In this document: positions 32,401-43,583 of the stretch, one piece after another
Numbering within the stretch: position 1 is the first letter of the stretch
How the letters are laid out: every line of letters starts with the position of its first letter
NCBI RefSeq assembly: GCF_035046485.1
Contig: NC_085138.1
Location: 26,542,878-26,606,877 of the forward strand
Direction of reading: 5' to 3'
From: Aedes albopictus
Taxonomy: Eukaryota > Arthropoda > Insecta > Diptera > Culicidae
DNA: 64,000 nucleotides
Position numbers and translations under genes: made by a program
The notes under the pieces: model-generated
What the model was told of the DNA's origin: nothing
Database searches by the model: none
Seen by the model: the letters and a program-made list of their open reading frames with translations, nothing else

Positions 32401-33780
32401 TTGACTGAATACCTGAATATGGATCATTTTTAAACGTAAAAATAGCACGTATTTACAGAAATTTAACTTGTATTTGTTTGTTCTGCAAGGTTTTTTGAAA
32501 TAACATTCTCTACAGCTTTGCTGAAGATATCAACACTGTGATCACCTATGATTTTCTTTCACCTATCTGTCTTCTAATTGGCATAATCAATAATTTTATA
32601 AGTGATCATATCAAACAAAGGGTCTCACTATACCAAACAACTTCTTCGAACACTCTAGGACCCTGAAATCATTTGCTCTAGGTCCAAAGACATTTAGATG
32701 ACGAAACTGTGCCTAAGAAAACAGTGTGGAATGGTGCTAAATGTATCTTAGGAAAGAGGCTTACCCTCTTTGTTCCTGCAAACATCTGTGTTTAATCAAA
32801 CAATCACGCCGGTCGTCCAAGCGAGCCATGACTTTGATTGTTTGTAGTTTCACGGTTTATTATCTCCAAATGGAAGCATTTTGCCACTCAACGCCTACTA
32901 CCTAATTAAGCTCATTTCGACCGAGGCAAAAATATATCAAACATTGTTGCACACGATCGTTTCTCTCTTCTGCGCAAATCCAACAAACTGGCCTGCTATG
33001 ACGACGGGTGAAGGCAGCAAAGAATACCCACCGGCCAGATGATTTATAGAAATTTGTGTGGTCTCATCTTAGCAAACCGAAACGGCTCGGTGGCGGCGCG
33101 GCCTGCTGACTGGGCTAGAATGCTTAGTGCTTTCTTAATAAGCGGTGGCGAGCGCGATTTGATGAGCATTGGCTGACGGGCTCAGTGTCTGTCTGTAGTC
33201 TGCAACTCGTGAGCCAATGACGTCAATCAGAAAGGCGATAACTCAGCTCTAGCGGCTGCACGAGAACGCTGACGATGGTGATTTGTGGTGCGCGGTGAAG
33301 CACCTAAATAGCTAGCAGCCACCGCCTTCTTCTAATGGAGGGAAACCACTTTAGACACGTTACAATTTCCTCCCGGACGAGGCTTTCTGAGCTGAAGGTG
33401 TGATTGGATAGTAGTGGCGAAAGTGGCTTTTGTTTGTAAAGAAAGCGGAACTACGTGGAAAAACTCATTATCATTGCGTTTTTGTTCTTTTGACTCAACA
33501 TATTCACTTTGAGATAGGTAGGTGTAAAAGATCCGAAAAGATAATACAGCTTACGGCTACGGGTCGAGGAGCCATATTGAGCTCGTACTCGTCTGACAAT
33601 GCTGCCTCGTAATTCTGTGCCTATGCGGTAACAGATACCGTTCTAGAATCTAGATCGTCGAAGCAGCCGCCGGGAATGTACATTATTAATGACGGATAGT
33701 TTTCACAGCAGATAAAATCGAAAAAAAAATAAAAAAAAACTACTGTTTCTTAAATTTCCTCTAATAATTTGCATCCTTTT
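32401..33780. other. Low-repeat region, no gene assigned
   Basis: Somewhat GC-richer between 33060 and 33400 (GGCTCGGTGGCGGCGCGGCC) and free of satellite wording and TIR pairs. No ORF above 60 aa looks coding. It could be regulatory or intronic. Confidence 0.35.
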
Positions 33781-33781
33781 A

Positions 33782-33855
33782 CAGATACGTATTTCGACCC
33801 TGTAAGCTCGTCTTCAGTGTCTCGTACTCGACTGGACTCTACGAGTACGAGATAA
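33782..33855 (-). repeat. Fragment of a retrotransposon 3' region (shared with 53780-53820)
   Basis: CAGATACGTATTTCGACC followed by TGTAAGCTCGTCTTCAGTGT matches CAGATACGCGTATTTCGAC, TGTAATCTTCCTCAGTGT at 53780. At the second site it lies downstream, on the minus strand, of a retrotransposon C-terminus, so I read both as pieces of the same 3' UTR. Confidence 0.55.
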
Positions 33856-33992
33856 ACAGCTGCTTGCAATTCTTCAAATAGTGCTTCTGATTGTGGCCGA
33901 TCTTGACGAATTGGTGTTCCACGGAATGCTTCGGAACGGAGTTGCACCCGGTGCTCTTGTGGATTGCAGATTAAACATGTCGATCAAGATTC

Positions 33993-34272
33993 CTTACTTA
34001 CCTTACCGATCAGACTAAGGCCTGGGTGGCCTCTGCTGTACATAGTAGCCGTCTCCATTCCACTCGGTCCATCCCAGTCAACACACGATCGCATATGATG
34101 TTCAATAGAATGCTAAAGTGGAGGCGATATGCGTTCCCTTTACACGCGGTTAAATGGGAGCATGTACGCATAATGGCCTCCACTTTAGCATCCTATTCAA
34201 CATCATATAAGACTTTGTGCTAGCTGGGATGGCTGTGTGTCTCCAGTTCCACACTCTGCATAGGGTCCGCAG
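33993..34272 (-). mobile_element. RTE 3'-end fragment, split by a MITE
   Basis: It is the reverse complement of the RTE terminus at about 8643-8764. CTTACTTACCTTACC at 33993 is the 3' tail, and GTACATAGTAGCCGTCTCCA is the end of the RT ORF. After the MITE at 34073-34228, the match resumes with GTCTCCAGTTCCACACTCTG and AGGGTCCGCAG. 5' truncation leaves only about 120 bp of element, the usual outcome of incomplete reverse transcription. Confidence 0.88.
34073..34228. mobile_element. CCCAG-ended MITE inserted in the RTE fragment, AT target duplication
   Basis: Arms of about 54 bp: CCCAGTCAACACACGATCGC and GAATGCTAAAGTGGAGGC on the left pair with GCCTCCACTTTAGCATCC and CTTTGTGCTAGCTGGG on the right. 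Comparison with the uninterrupted RTE at 8680 shows that only AT (34071-34072 and 34229-34230) is duplicated. A sister copy is at 52219-52368. The 1.2-kb element at 43584-44769 has similar ends. Confidence 0.88.
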
Positions 34273-34574
34273 GATTCCTAGTGGTGTCGAATCCACTTCA
34301 ACGAATGCATCATCCAAGTCGTCCAAAAGCACATTACAGTTGATACGTTCGATGACTTTGATGATTATACCGGAAGCTTACTGCCACTTCGTGTTACTTA
34401 TATAGACCTTGGCATACACTGCGTCACCTTTCTTAAATTCACATGCTTGCGATTAAACTGCTCGTCCTGTCGATCATTGCGGACCACGGACTTCGGTTGA
34501 TCGTGGTGTCGAAGATCGAGAACTGTCTTCATGTTCTATCCAAGCATCTACTGCGCAGGCAAAGAATAAGAATA

Positions 34575-34832
34575 CAGTAGACGTTCGGTCGGTGCAAACG
34601 GTTTAACTGCAATGCTTTTTAACTGCAAATTCGGTAAGTGCAATAAATTTGCAGTTATCGCACCGCCAACTGTCAGAATGGTGCACCATGTTAGCCCATA
34701 TGAACAGTTGGATGAAGTTCGCGTTCATTTTACGTCAATTGATGGTTTGCTGACGCTGTCAGGCGTTGCAGTTATCGGAATTTCGTTCGCTAAGTGAAAC
34801 GTAAACATGTTGCAGTTATCGAACGTCTACTG
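34575..34832. mobile_element. Tc1/mariner-like MITE, TA target
   Basis: The ends CAGTAGACGTTCGG and CGAACGTCTACTG are inverted. TA lies at 34573-34574 and 34833-34834. TGCAGTTATCG-like motifs repeat inside. 258 bp, no transposase. Confidence 0.85.
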
Positions 34833-34834
34833 TA

Positions 34835-36250
34835 TCAAGAATGCCCACTCCGCTGATGCTCGGGGGACACTATCGCAGCGCTATCTGCGGATGAAAGTTC
34901 AACTTTCATGCGGTAGTGTGCGTTACTGATTGTATGCGGATACCAAAACAAACGCACACCACCTTCACTTTGTTGAGATTGAGTAGTGGCAGCCCCCTGG
35001 TAGCATATGGAAAAGTGAGGTAGTGGCAACCCCCTGGGTAACTGACAGTTGACTGCAGGCCTCTGACACGGCCTATATCAATGCATTGGAATCATGGTAG
35101 ACAGGATGTCCTGGGCGCTAATAAATAGCGCCCACTGCCAAATGCGAAAACATCAACAATTTTTTGTTTAACGTTTATTTTGGGTTGTTGATCAGTTTTT
35201 GAAATCATTTTTTCCACCTGTTATGATCACAAAACACGTCAAACTCGCTTTAATATTAATGTACGGTAAGAGGAGCATGCGATTATTTGAATAAAGCAAC
35301 CCAACAAACACGCATTGTGAATGTGATTTCGTGTATGGCTCACAACATCAAACAAAAACTGCGTTTGTTGATTACACGCTCGTTTTTATTTGCACGAATA
35401 TGAGTATAAGGCAGTTAGATGTTGGCTACGATATATTTCATTCATGCCAGGGGCCTGGTTGACTGGCTGTTTAAGTGTGTTTGTGTGAGTTAGCGACGAG
35501 GCATTTTGCCGATGAACTGTGTTTTGTTTACAATTGTATTTTTAGTCCGTACTACTTCGTTATAAGAAAGAGATATTGTCGAAAACGCAATCCTAGTAGT
35601 TTATTTATTTCGTGAATTAAGAATAATCCCGGGACGTGTTCAGTTCGATCGATTCTGTTGTGAGACCGTTCGCTGGGATTCCAACACACTTATGACAAAT
35701 GACGAACACTGTTACATAGAGCATCCACCTTGAAACGCTTACAGAGCGCCACTTGTCTTGTCGCCTGACGTTTACATAGAAAAAGACAACAGAGGGCATT
35801 CTTTTTATTTTTATTCTTTGGCGCAGGTGTCTCACCATTTAGAACACGGCGGGGGTAGTCCTGTATACCTGTAGCAAAATCTGGAGCGTTTCGGAGATGT
35901 TCTCCCCCTCGTTAATTTTGCGCAACAACCTCTTCAACTTTTTTTCTAGATTTTTTAGCTAAGTTCTGTAAAAAGCAGTTGAAAGCTAATAGAAAATGGG
36001 TCATATTACCGCTCTCATCTTAAAATTTGGTCGACCCAACTTTCAGCGACACTGCCGTAAGTTTATATTCATTTTTTAGAAAATTTGGCAACTTTGGGTT
36101 AAGTTTACATACAAATTTTTTGAAAAAATTTCTTTTAAATCATGTTCAAAGTTTCTTTGACTTATTATCTTTTGAATGAAACCTAGGGTTTTGAAATCGG
36201 ACGCAAATTGGCGGAGATATGGGCCTAAAAAAATGACATGTTTTTGAGGG
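34835..36250. other. Intergenic with small palindromes, no gene assigned
   Basis: Contains a hairpin around GATGAAAGTTCAACTTTCATGC (34888-34911) and a direct repeat of AGTAGTGGCAGCCCCCTGG and GGTAGTGGCAACCCCCTGG (34983, 35013). The remainder is AT-rich and featureless to me. Confidence 0.4.
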
Positions 36251-36299
36251 GGTGACCCCAAACTTTTAAACGGGAGTGTACATGCACACGTATATCAGC

Positions 36300-36372
36300 T
36301 TGGTTTTCACAGGCTTCGAACCCGTATCTTCTGTTTGATACCTACCAGTGCTAGACATCCATCTGTAGGCGC
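36300..36372 (-). other. tRNA-like SINE head
   Basis: On the minus strand TAGCACTGGTAGG (A box) is followed by ATACGGGTTCGAAGCCTGTG (B box), spaced as in a tRNA-derived SINE. No target duplication was located. Confidence 0.5.
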
Positions 36373-36454
36373 TTGTTGAAACCATTCGGAAACTACCAGT
36401 AAGCTTTCTACTCTGATTCAATTTATAAATAACTTTTATTTCCTACTGAGAGTA

Positions 36455-38077
36455 CAATGATAGACATTCGTTTAGCCGAGGCCAAAAAAATTTAAAAAAA
36501 GTGTCAGGAAGCTCATACAAAAGATTTTATGATAAAACTTTTTTATCGTAGTGATAGTATATCTAGTACTGTTTTATAAAAATGTGATACATCACACTTA
36601 CATATACACTGGAACAAAAACGAAGGTAAAAACCCTTCAAATGTCATTTTTTGCCTAGACATTCGTTTAGCCGAATTGTACAATTTTTGGAATTCCATAA
36701 TAAAAAACTAACAAATTTCGCAAAATATCCAACAAAATCATTTTGTATGGTGACCTGCATTATAGATCGACTTGTACATCATGAGTTAGATCGTTTTTGG
36801 AAGTGTTGCCATATTAATTTTACATGCATCTCATATAAATATGTCATAATATTGTAAATGTTTCCAAATTGAGATTTGATGTAGTTAATTTTATCGGAAG
36901 TGTTTCAAAATAATCTAATGAAAGTTTCATGACGAGTGCAGGTTGAAAATTTACGAAAAACAATGTTTTTAACAGTAAAAAAAAAAACGCAAACCATCAA
37001 AAAATCACGTGTTTAAGTATTGTTTTGATGAAATATGATGGTTTCACTTGCATAAATCACAGCGTTTACTACTATTACGTCTTCTTATAGCTCCCAATAT
37101 CTTCTAGACTGTATTTTGGATGAAATAACATACATTGGACGGCTCACATTTCGAGAAATAGCACCGACAATATTCAAAATTCTAGCATGCACTACTTGTT
37201 TCATAATTACACGTTCTTTTCAAATAAATTATGATAAAAACGAATGTGATTCAAAATTATGACTCATTTATAATAAATTTCTTCAGATTGAATGAAGTAA
37301 GTCAATTGCTTGACCATATCTTGCATTTTTGTGTGAACACCTGCTTTTAAATAAACAGGGTACAAACATTCTGACACTTCTTGCAGTTCTTTCACTTAGC
37401 AGTCTTCTAACTCATTTAGTAATGCTAGTATCAAACAGGTATACTCCACAGGCATCAGGGCATGTCTTTATTTCAATGCAGAACTATTTATTTTAGCTTT
37501 TATCAATCCCATTTTAAGGTTTAACCAACCAAAAACCAATATACTTAATGTTTTCATGACATTTTATGCAATAATTTCAACATTTCTAACGATAATTCTG
37601 TGCCATATTTTCAAATCTGCTAATCTAGCTTACATTTGAGTGTTTTGAGAAATATTTTTTCTTAAATAAATTTGTTTATCATCGCTTCTCCTTATCGGGA
37701 CTTTTTTTTATAACATTTCTCTGAATTTCACAAATAAATAAACTTTTAAGGTCAATTATCTTGCTAATACGTCATAAACTAAATGCCTTGGGGTATATCC
37801 TCGAAATATACTCACGAAATTGCAAAAAGTCTATTGAAAACCAATTTTTCATTTACCTCGGCTAAACGAATGTCTTGGCAAAAAATGACATTTGAAGGGT
37901 TTTTACCCTCGTTTTTGTTTCAGTGTATATGTAAGTGTGATGTATCACATTTTCATAAAACAGTACTAGATATGCTATCACTACGATAAAAAAGTTTTAT
38001 TATAAAATCTTTTGTATGAGTTTCCTAACACTTTTTGGAAATTTTTTTGGTCTCGGCTAAACGAATGTCTATCACTG
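36455..38077. mobile_element. 1.6-kb TA-flanked element with about 225-bp TIRs, each with two copies of the end motif
   Basis: The left end CAATGATAGACATTCGTTTA pairs with the right end TAAACGAATGTCTATCACTG. TA lies at 36453-36454 and 38078-38079. The arms match for about 225 bp. AGACATTCGTTTAGCCGA appears at the terminus and again about 200 bp inside each arm (36657; inverted near 37860). The 1.2-kb interior is AT-rich, with no ORF above 70 aa and no recognisable transposase, so it is non-autonomous. The TA target suggests Tc1/mariner mobilisation. Confidence 0.85.
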
Positions 38078-38084
38078 TATGCTT

Positions 38085-39200
38085 CCTTTTTACCCTTCTT
38101 ACACCCATAAGAAGGGTATAAATACCGCTTGGAAAACCGACTTTCGATCCGAGGCCCGCAGGGCCGAGTCACATATACCAATCAACTCAGCTCGACGAAC
38201 TGAGCAAATGTCTGTATGTGCGTGTGTGTGTATGTGTGTGTGTGTGTATGTGTGTGTGTATGTATGTTACAAAAAAATGTCACTCACGGTTCTCAGCCAT
38301 CTGTTGACCGATTTGAGTTCTCTTGGAAGCAAATGAAAGCTACTACATCCTAGTAGAACGCTATTGAATTTTATTTTGATTGGACGTTCGGTTACCGAGA
38401 TATCTTTCAAAGAGTGCTAGGGAGTAGTACAACTTAATTATTTTAGATATTTTTGACAAAGTGTATCACCATAAATTTCTCAGCCGTCTATCAACCGATT
38501 TGGGTTCTTAAGGCCCCAAACGAAAGCTACTACATCCTAGTAGAACGCTATTGATTTTTTTTTTGATTGGACGTTCGGTTACCGAGATATCTTTCAAAGA
38601 GTGCTAGGGAGTAGTACAACTTAATTATTTTAAATATTTTTGACAAAGTGTATCACCATAAATTTCTCAGCCGTCTATCAACCGATTCGGGTTCTTAAGG
38701 CCCGAAACGAAAGCTACTGCACCCTAGAAGAACGCTTTTGAATTTCATTCCGATTGGACATTTTGTAACCGAGATATCTTTCGGGGAGTACTTTGGAGTA
38801 ATACAACTTAACTTTTTAAGAGGTCTTTGACAAAATGCTTCATAATAAATGAATCAGCCGTGTGCAATCGATTTGAGTTCTCTCAGCATCAAATGAAAGC
38901 TACAGCATCCAAGTAGTATGCTATTAAATTTCATGCCGTTTGGACATTTTGTTTCCGAGATATCTTTCCACGAGTACTAAGGAGTAATGAAATTTACGCT
39001 TTTGATAGATTTTTGATAAAATGTATCATAATACATTTCTCAGACGTTTGTCAACAGATTTTTTATGATCATATTTGGTTTCTCAAGGAGCTCTGCATGA
39101 AAATGCAATTGCATCAAATACATAAAAGCTACTATCTCTTTGTAATATTTGAGCTTAATAAACAGTAGCAAAAATATCACGGAATGTATGTAGGAAAAGC
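38085..39200. repeat. 186-bp tandem repeat block 1 with a palindromic, (TG)n-bearing head
   Basis: The head has ACCCTTCTTACACCCATAAG and AAGGGTATAAAT (a CCCTTCTTA...TAAGAAGGG hairpin), then GAGTCACATATACCAAT, a GAACTGAGCAAATGTCTG motif and a TG-rich run at 38216-38270. It is followed by units beginning TTTCTCAGCCGTCTATCAAC at about 38290, 38477, 38664, 38848 and 39037, spaced about 184-189 bp. Units carry GAAAGCTACTACATCCTAGT, TTGGACGTTCGGTTACCGAG and ATATCTTTCAAAGAGTGCT. Confidence 0.85.
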
Positions 39201-39202
39201 CT

Positions 39203-40475
39203 TTTTACCCTTCTTACACCCATAAGAAGGGTATAAATATCGCTCGAAAACCCGACTTTCGATCCGAGGCCCGGAGGGCCGAGTCTCATATACCAATGAA
39301 CTCAGCTCGACGAACTGAGCAAATGTCTGTATGTGTGTGTGTGTATGTGTGTATGTGTGTGTGTGTGTATGTGCGTTACAAAAAAAAGTCACGCACGTTT
39401 CTCAGCCGTCTGTCAACCGATTTGAGTTCTCTTGGAAGCAAATGAAAGCTACTACATCCTAGTAGAACGCTATTGAATTTTTTTTCGATTGGACGTTTGG
39501 TTACCGAGATATCTCTCGAAGAGTACTTATGAGTCATAATTCTAAACTTTTTAAGATTTTTGACCAAGTGTATCATAATAAATATTTCGACCGTTTGTCA
39601 ATCGATTTGGGTTCTCTTGGCACCAAATGAAAGCTACATCACCCTAGTAGATCGCCCAGAAATTTTATTTCGATTGCACATTTGATTACAGAGATATCTT
39701 TCGAAGAGTACTTCGGATTTATACAACTAAACCTTTTGAGATTTTTGACCAAAAGTATCATAATAAATATCTTAGCCGTCTGTCAACCGTTTTCGGTTAT
39801 CCTGGCACCAAATAAAAGCTACAACATTCTAGTAGAGCCCTATACAATTTCATTAGGATTGGACGTTTGGTTACCGAGATATCTTTCAAAGAGTACTTGG
39901 GAGTAATACAGGTTAACTCTTTGAGAGATTTTTGGCCAAGGGTACCATAATAAATATGTCAGCCGTCTGTCAACTGTTTTGGGTTCTCTAAGCCCCAAAT
40001 GAAAGCTACAATATGCTTGTATAAGGCCCTGCAATTTTATTTCGATTCGGCATTTGATTACTGAGATATCTTACGAAGAGTATTTCAATAAATTCTTTTT
40101 TTTTATTATATTCACTTGTTATCTTGCATTTGTTTTTGACCAGTCTATTTTTAAATAAATGATGCTGACCTCATACAAAGTGTATACTAGCAGGTTATTG
40201 TTTTCAACAAAATTATAAATAACAAATTACAAATACACAGGAATTTTATGGAAACTAACAATATGTTAAATGAAAGCTTTGAAGAACCAGACAGCCAAAA
40301 TAACTAGCTAATGCCAAAACTGATTAACTTAGTAGATATATCATTTTTGTCGTTTTTACACCATAACCATGAATACCAAGTACTTCGGAGCTAATTTAAT
40401 TGACTGATTAAGATATATTGTATCTCGCTGATTTTCTTACCCATTTGTTAATCGATTCAAGATCTCTTGGCAGTT
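39203..40475. repeat. 186-bp tandem repeat block 2, same head plus units
   Basis: The head recurs 1.12 kb downstream of block 1 with the same hairpin and TG run (39328-39375). Units start near 39400, 39586, 39772 and 39955. After 240 bp of other sequence, a partial unit starts at about 40432 and is cut by the RTE fragment at 40476. The whole head-plus-units arrangement is therefore itself duplicated. Confidence 0.82.
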
Positions 40476-40790
40476 GCAAAACGGTGAGTCGAAAAGGAGA
40501 GCGTCCAACATAGCTCTGGTCCTCACAAGTTCCAACCTCATGATTCCACGGGTCAAACGATGACAAAGACCGCCAGCTAAGAGTTGTGTGCATAGCTGAT
40601 AGTGCAGTCGGGGCAGTGCTGTCCTTCTGACTTCAGCTAGATTGAGGAGATACGTCTCAAGCGTCTGTTCACCAAGAAGATGCGGCTCAAACAGCGTCTA
40701 TTCTGGTCTCCAGCGGCTGAGTATGAAATGCTCCTCCACCGGAAGCTACACCTATTTAAGGTGGCAGCCCTACCACGGTGGATAGGGGAC
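40476..40790 (+). mobile_element. RTE 5'-end fragment, 3' truncated
   Basis: It matches 5379-5690 of the full-length RTE from TGCAAAACGGTGAGTC through GACCGCCAGCTAAGAGTTGT and AGATGCGGCTCAAACAGCG, with scattered substitutions. It stops near 40790, before the ORF. A copy holding the 5' end but no 3' end is the reverse of normal truncation and needs a later deletion or rearrangement. Confidence 0.88.
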
Positions 40791-40815
40791 CGTAGGCCAA
40801 CAACCTACTGTTTCC

Positions 40816-41045
40816 GAAACCAGAACTGTTTCCGTTACAGAAACCGTCGGACATTGAGAAACGTTTTCTTGAATGCCGAAACGTTCCATCATCTGCGTTT
40901 TGTTTCGCCATCTGTCGGTTCTGGTCCAGAATTTGCTGGTTGAAGACTTGAATGTGGGCTTCTCCAGATGTTGCCATCCCGACTCTTGATTCAGTAGCTC
41001 TTCCTCCAAAGCATTCGATTCGTTCCTTCTCATCGCCAAATCTTG
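40816..41045 (-). pseudogene. Possible retroelement gag N-terminus remnant
   Basis: A minus-strand frame reads MATSGEAHIQVFNQQILDQN and then RQMAKQNADD, a Gln/Asn-rich helix-like start resembling LTR-retrotransposon gag leaders. It lacks any diagnostic domain, and overlapping frames are also open for 70-90 codons. The assignment is tentative. Confidence 0.25.
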
Positions 41046-41110
41046 TACTTCTTTATTCCAGAAAACTCAAAAACTAGAAACAACTCTGACACAGGGGTGG
41101 GTTTATGTAA

Positions 41111-41280
41111 TGCCGTTTTTCTTTTTTAACCTGGGTTGGAACTGGATTGGCGAAAAATGTGTAAACAAACAACGTCAAACAAACTTTAGTACAAACGAAA
41201 CCGAAATCGGGTTGGGGTTGAAACTGTGATCTGATCCAGTTCCAACCCAGGTTGGAACTGGATGATAAAGAAAAACGGCA
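41111..41280. mobile_element. MITE with TAA target duplication
   Basis: The left TGCCGTTTTTCTTT pairs with the right AAAGAAAAACGGCA. TAA lies at 41108-41110 and 41281-41283. ACCTGGGTTGGAACTGG, CCAGTTCCAACCCAGG and a further GGTTGGAACTGG form a second, inner palindrome. A 3-bp TAA target is Harbinger/Tourist-like. 170 bp. Confidence 0.8.
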
Positions 41281-41283
41281 TAA

Positions 41284-43230
41284 CGCGATATTGTTTATCG
41301 GTTTCCAAGGGTTGCTATGGGTTGCTAACCAACATTGATATATTTCACATTCAACTGTTGACGGCTTTGATACTCTCCAACAAGTTTGCTCTTGAACTCT
41401 ACGATTTCAAGATCTACTCTACAAACTGTATACCTAGACCACCTAAACCAGATTTATCGAGATTTTTCCCCTTAATCTCTCTCCAACCAGTATTATCACA
41501 TCCGGCATGACCCGATCTCTGCCGGGTAATTGACGTAGATCTTTGAATTCGAATCACGCCAAATAATATCGAAAACAACCCAGCAAAAAGCTTATCTTCC
41601 GGTGCTTTCCGAACTCTCCCCAGTTCATATCCTTATCAAACACGTCTAACTAGATTGGAACTGTTGCTGCTGCCGCTGCTGCTGATTACGTACGAAAACT
41701 TGCGCCAATGTTTGGAGTCTATTTTTGGTAGCAACTAACAACCTAATCAATTTCTTCGGGTATTGAGGCTTGAGGCACTTTTGCCGCAAATAGGAAATGC
41801 CTTTCTTCCACATGACTTTGTCCCGATCCAGTTCGATCAGTGATTGTGGTAGTCGTCGAAGCCGCCGTGCATCAACCGACGATGTCGACGGGACACGGAT
41901 GGGTCGATAACCATCACCATCATCGATTTACGTATGTTCCGAACATTCACCGCACCGCGTTTTGCCAGGGTGATATCGATACTAATCAACGCGCGCGGGG
42001 TCCCATAAAGGTGCTGACGCGTTCTTTCTTATTTCATTATAAAATGGCAAAGTTTCAGCACGCGGGTATAAGAGTTTCTGACGTCAATCGCACCCCTCGG
42101 GATGCGGGGAACCGATGCAATCTTCGCAGTCAGTGGACTTTGAAGTAGGTAGCTTACAACTAGGAAGGTACCTATAGATAAAACCGAATGTGTATCATCC
42201 TTTCTGGGCGCAAAAGAAACGATTGCTTAGTCACGACGTGATTAAGTCCTCCTAGGGCTTATCGTGGGCTGAATCGGCCACTCCAAGCCCAGCTGACTGA
42301 GCGTTTCCATTGAAGGAAAGTTCCTCAAGAGGTGTCCATAGAACCGAAACCGAAACAGCGAAGTAAGCGTTGACGCCCAACCAGCAGCCATGGGACACAC
42401 GGGTTACTACGATTGTGTAAATTCGTTCCAAGGTTTGCGTTCCATACCTTGCGTCAATCCGCTCTAATTAGGGTTTGTAAAGTTTCGAGTGAGTGTCACT
42501 AAAAATAAAGCAAAATTGATAAGATAGCAATCGCCGCGTGGCGTGAGGTTCATTTCTTTGGCGTAGGCTTCGAGCGACGAACCGGTTCGTTTAGGGTTTG
42601 TTTTGGCTGGCTGGAGGTTGGCACAAGGTCAGGCATATGACCCATATCGAATTGATAAGAAAATTGTGATACACACTGGGAGGAAGTGGATCATAAGCAT
42701 CTTTTGATCAAACGAATCCCACGTTTATGCCAGAATTCCGAAGTATCAAATATCGAAACCGAATCTCATAATTGCCTGTGTTTGAACTACCCCATCTCTC
42801 AGGATGCTTCGGTTGTATTCAGTGGCAGTCGGTGGAAGCGACGACGATGGCGTACCACCAAACAACTGACGTCAATCAGATCGCCAAAATTGGCCAGATA
42901 TCTTCTGTGACTGCTGGTTCACTACGAAAATGATATCGCACCACTAGGTGTAATTTCAGCAAGAGCGGGATAGACTTTTTGTTTACTATGGGATTGTGGG
43001 ACTATCCTCTGCGACAACGCCTACTGCCACCAGGTATTGTGCGTTTCATGAAAAACAGAATTATGGCGACTATGTTCCCATGATGATCGAAAATCCATCA
43101 CAGTTAAAATACAACGCGCAGTCGCAGGAGTCATTCCATCACCCGATCATGCATGACGCCCTGAGAGAAAGAAGACAGCTCAGCAGGGGTCCAAGTCGGC
43201 CATTATGGCAGCCATATTTGTGTTCTCTGA
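41284..43230. other. Low-repeat region, no gene assigned
   Basis: 2 kb without satellite or TIR pairs. It includes a short CTGCTGC run near 41665 and ORFs up to 103 aa with no recognised similarity. Composition is closer to unique intronic or intergenic DNA than to the flanking repeats. ATGGCAGCCATATTTGTG near 43204 precedes the return of satellite. Confidence 0.35.
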
Positions 43231-43583
43231 AGTTTCTCCTTAAGGGAATTCCGTCTAGGAATTCATCCAGGAGTTCCCTTTGGCGATTTCTCCATAGTTT
43301 CTGTTGATATGAACGAGTTCCTTCAAGAAATTCCTTCTGGAGTTCCTTCCTCCGAATACCTCCAGGAATTCCTTCTCGGGATTTCTCCAGTAGCTCTTTC
43401 TGGGAATTCCTTCCGGAGCTTTTCAAGGGATTCCTCCAAGATTTTTGTATTAGAATTCCATCTGGTGATTTTAATGGAAGTTTTGTCAGATATATTTTCC
43501 AGGAGTTCCATCTAGGGATTCCTCCAGCAGTTACCTCTGGAGATTCCTCCGAGAATTCCCTCTAGTTCCTCCAGCAGCCCCTT

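Noticed and set aside
40816..41045. Intact LTR retrotransposon
   Set aside because: Only a gag-like N-terminal peptide can be argued; no LTR pair, protease, integrase or primer-binding site was seen nearby.
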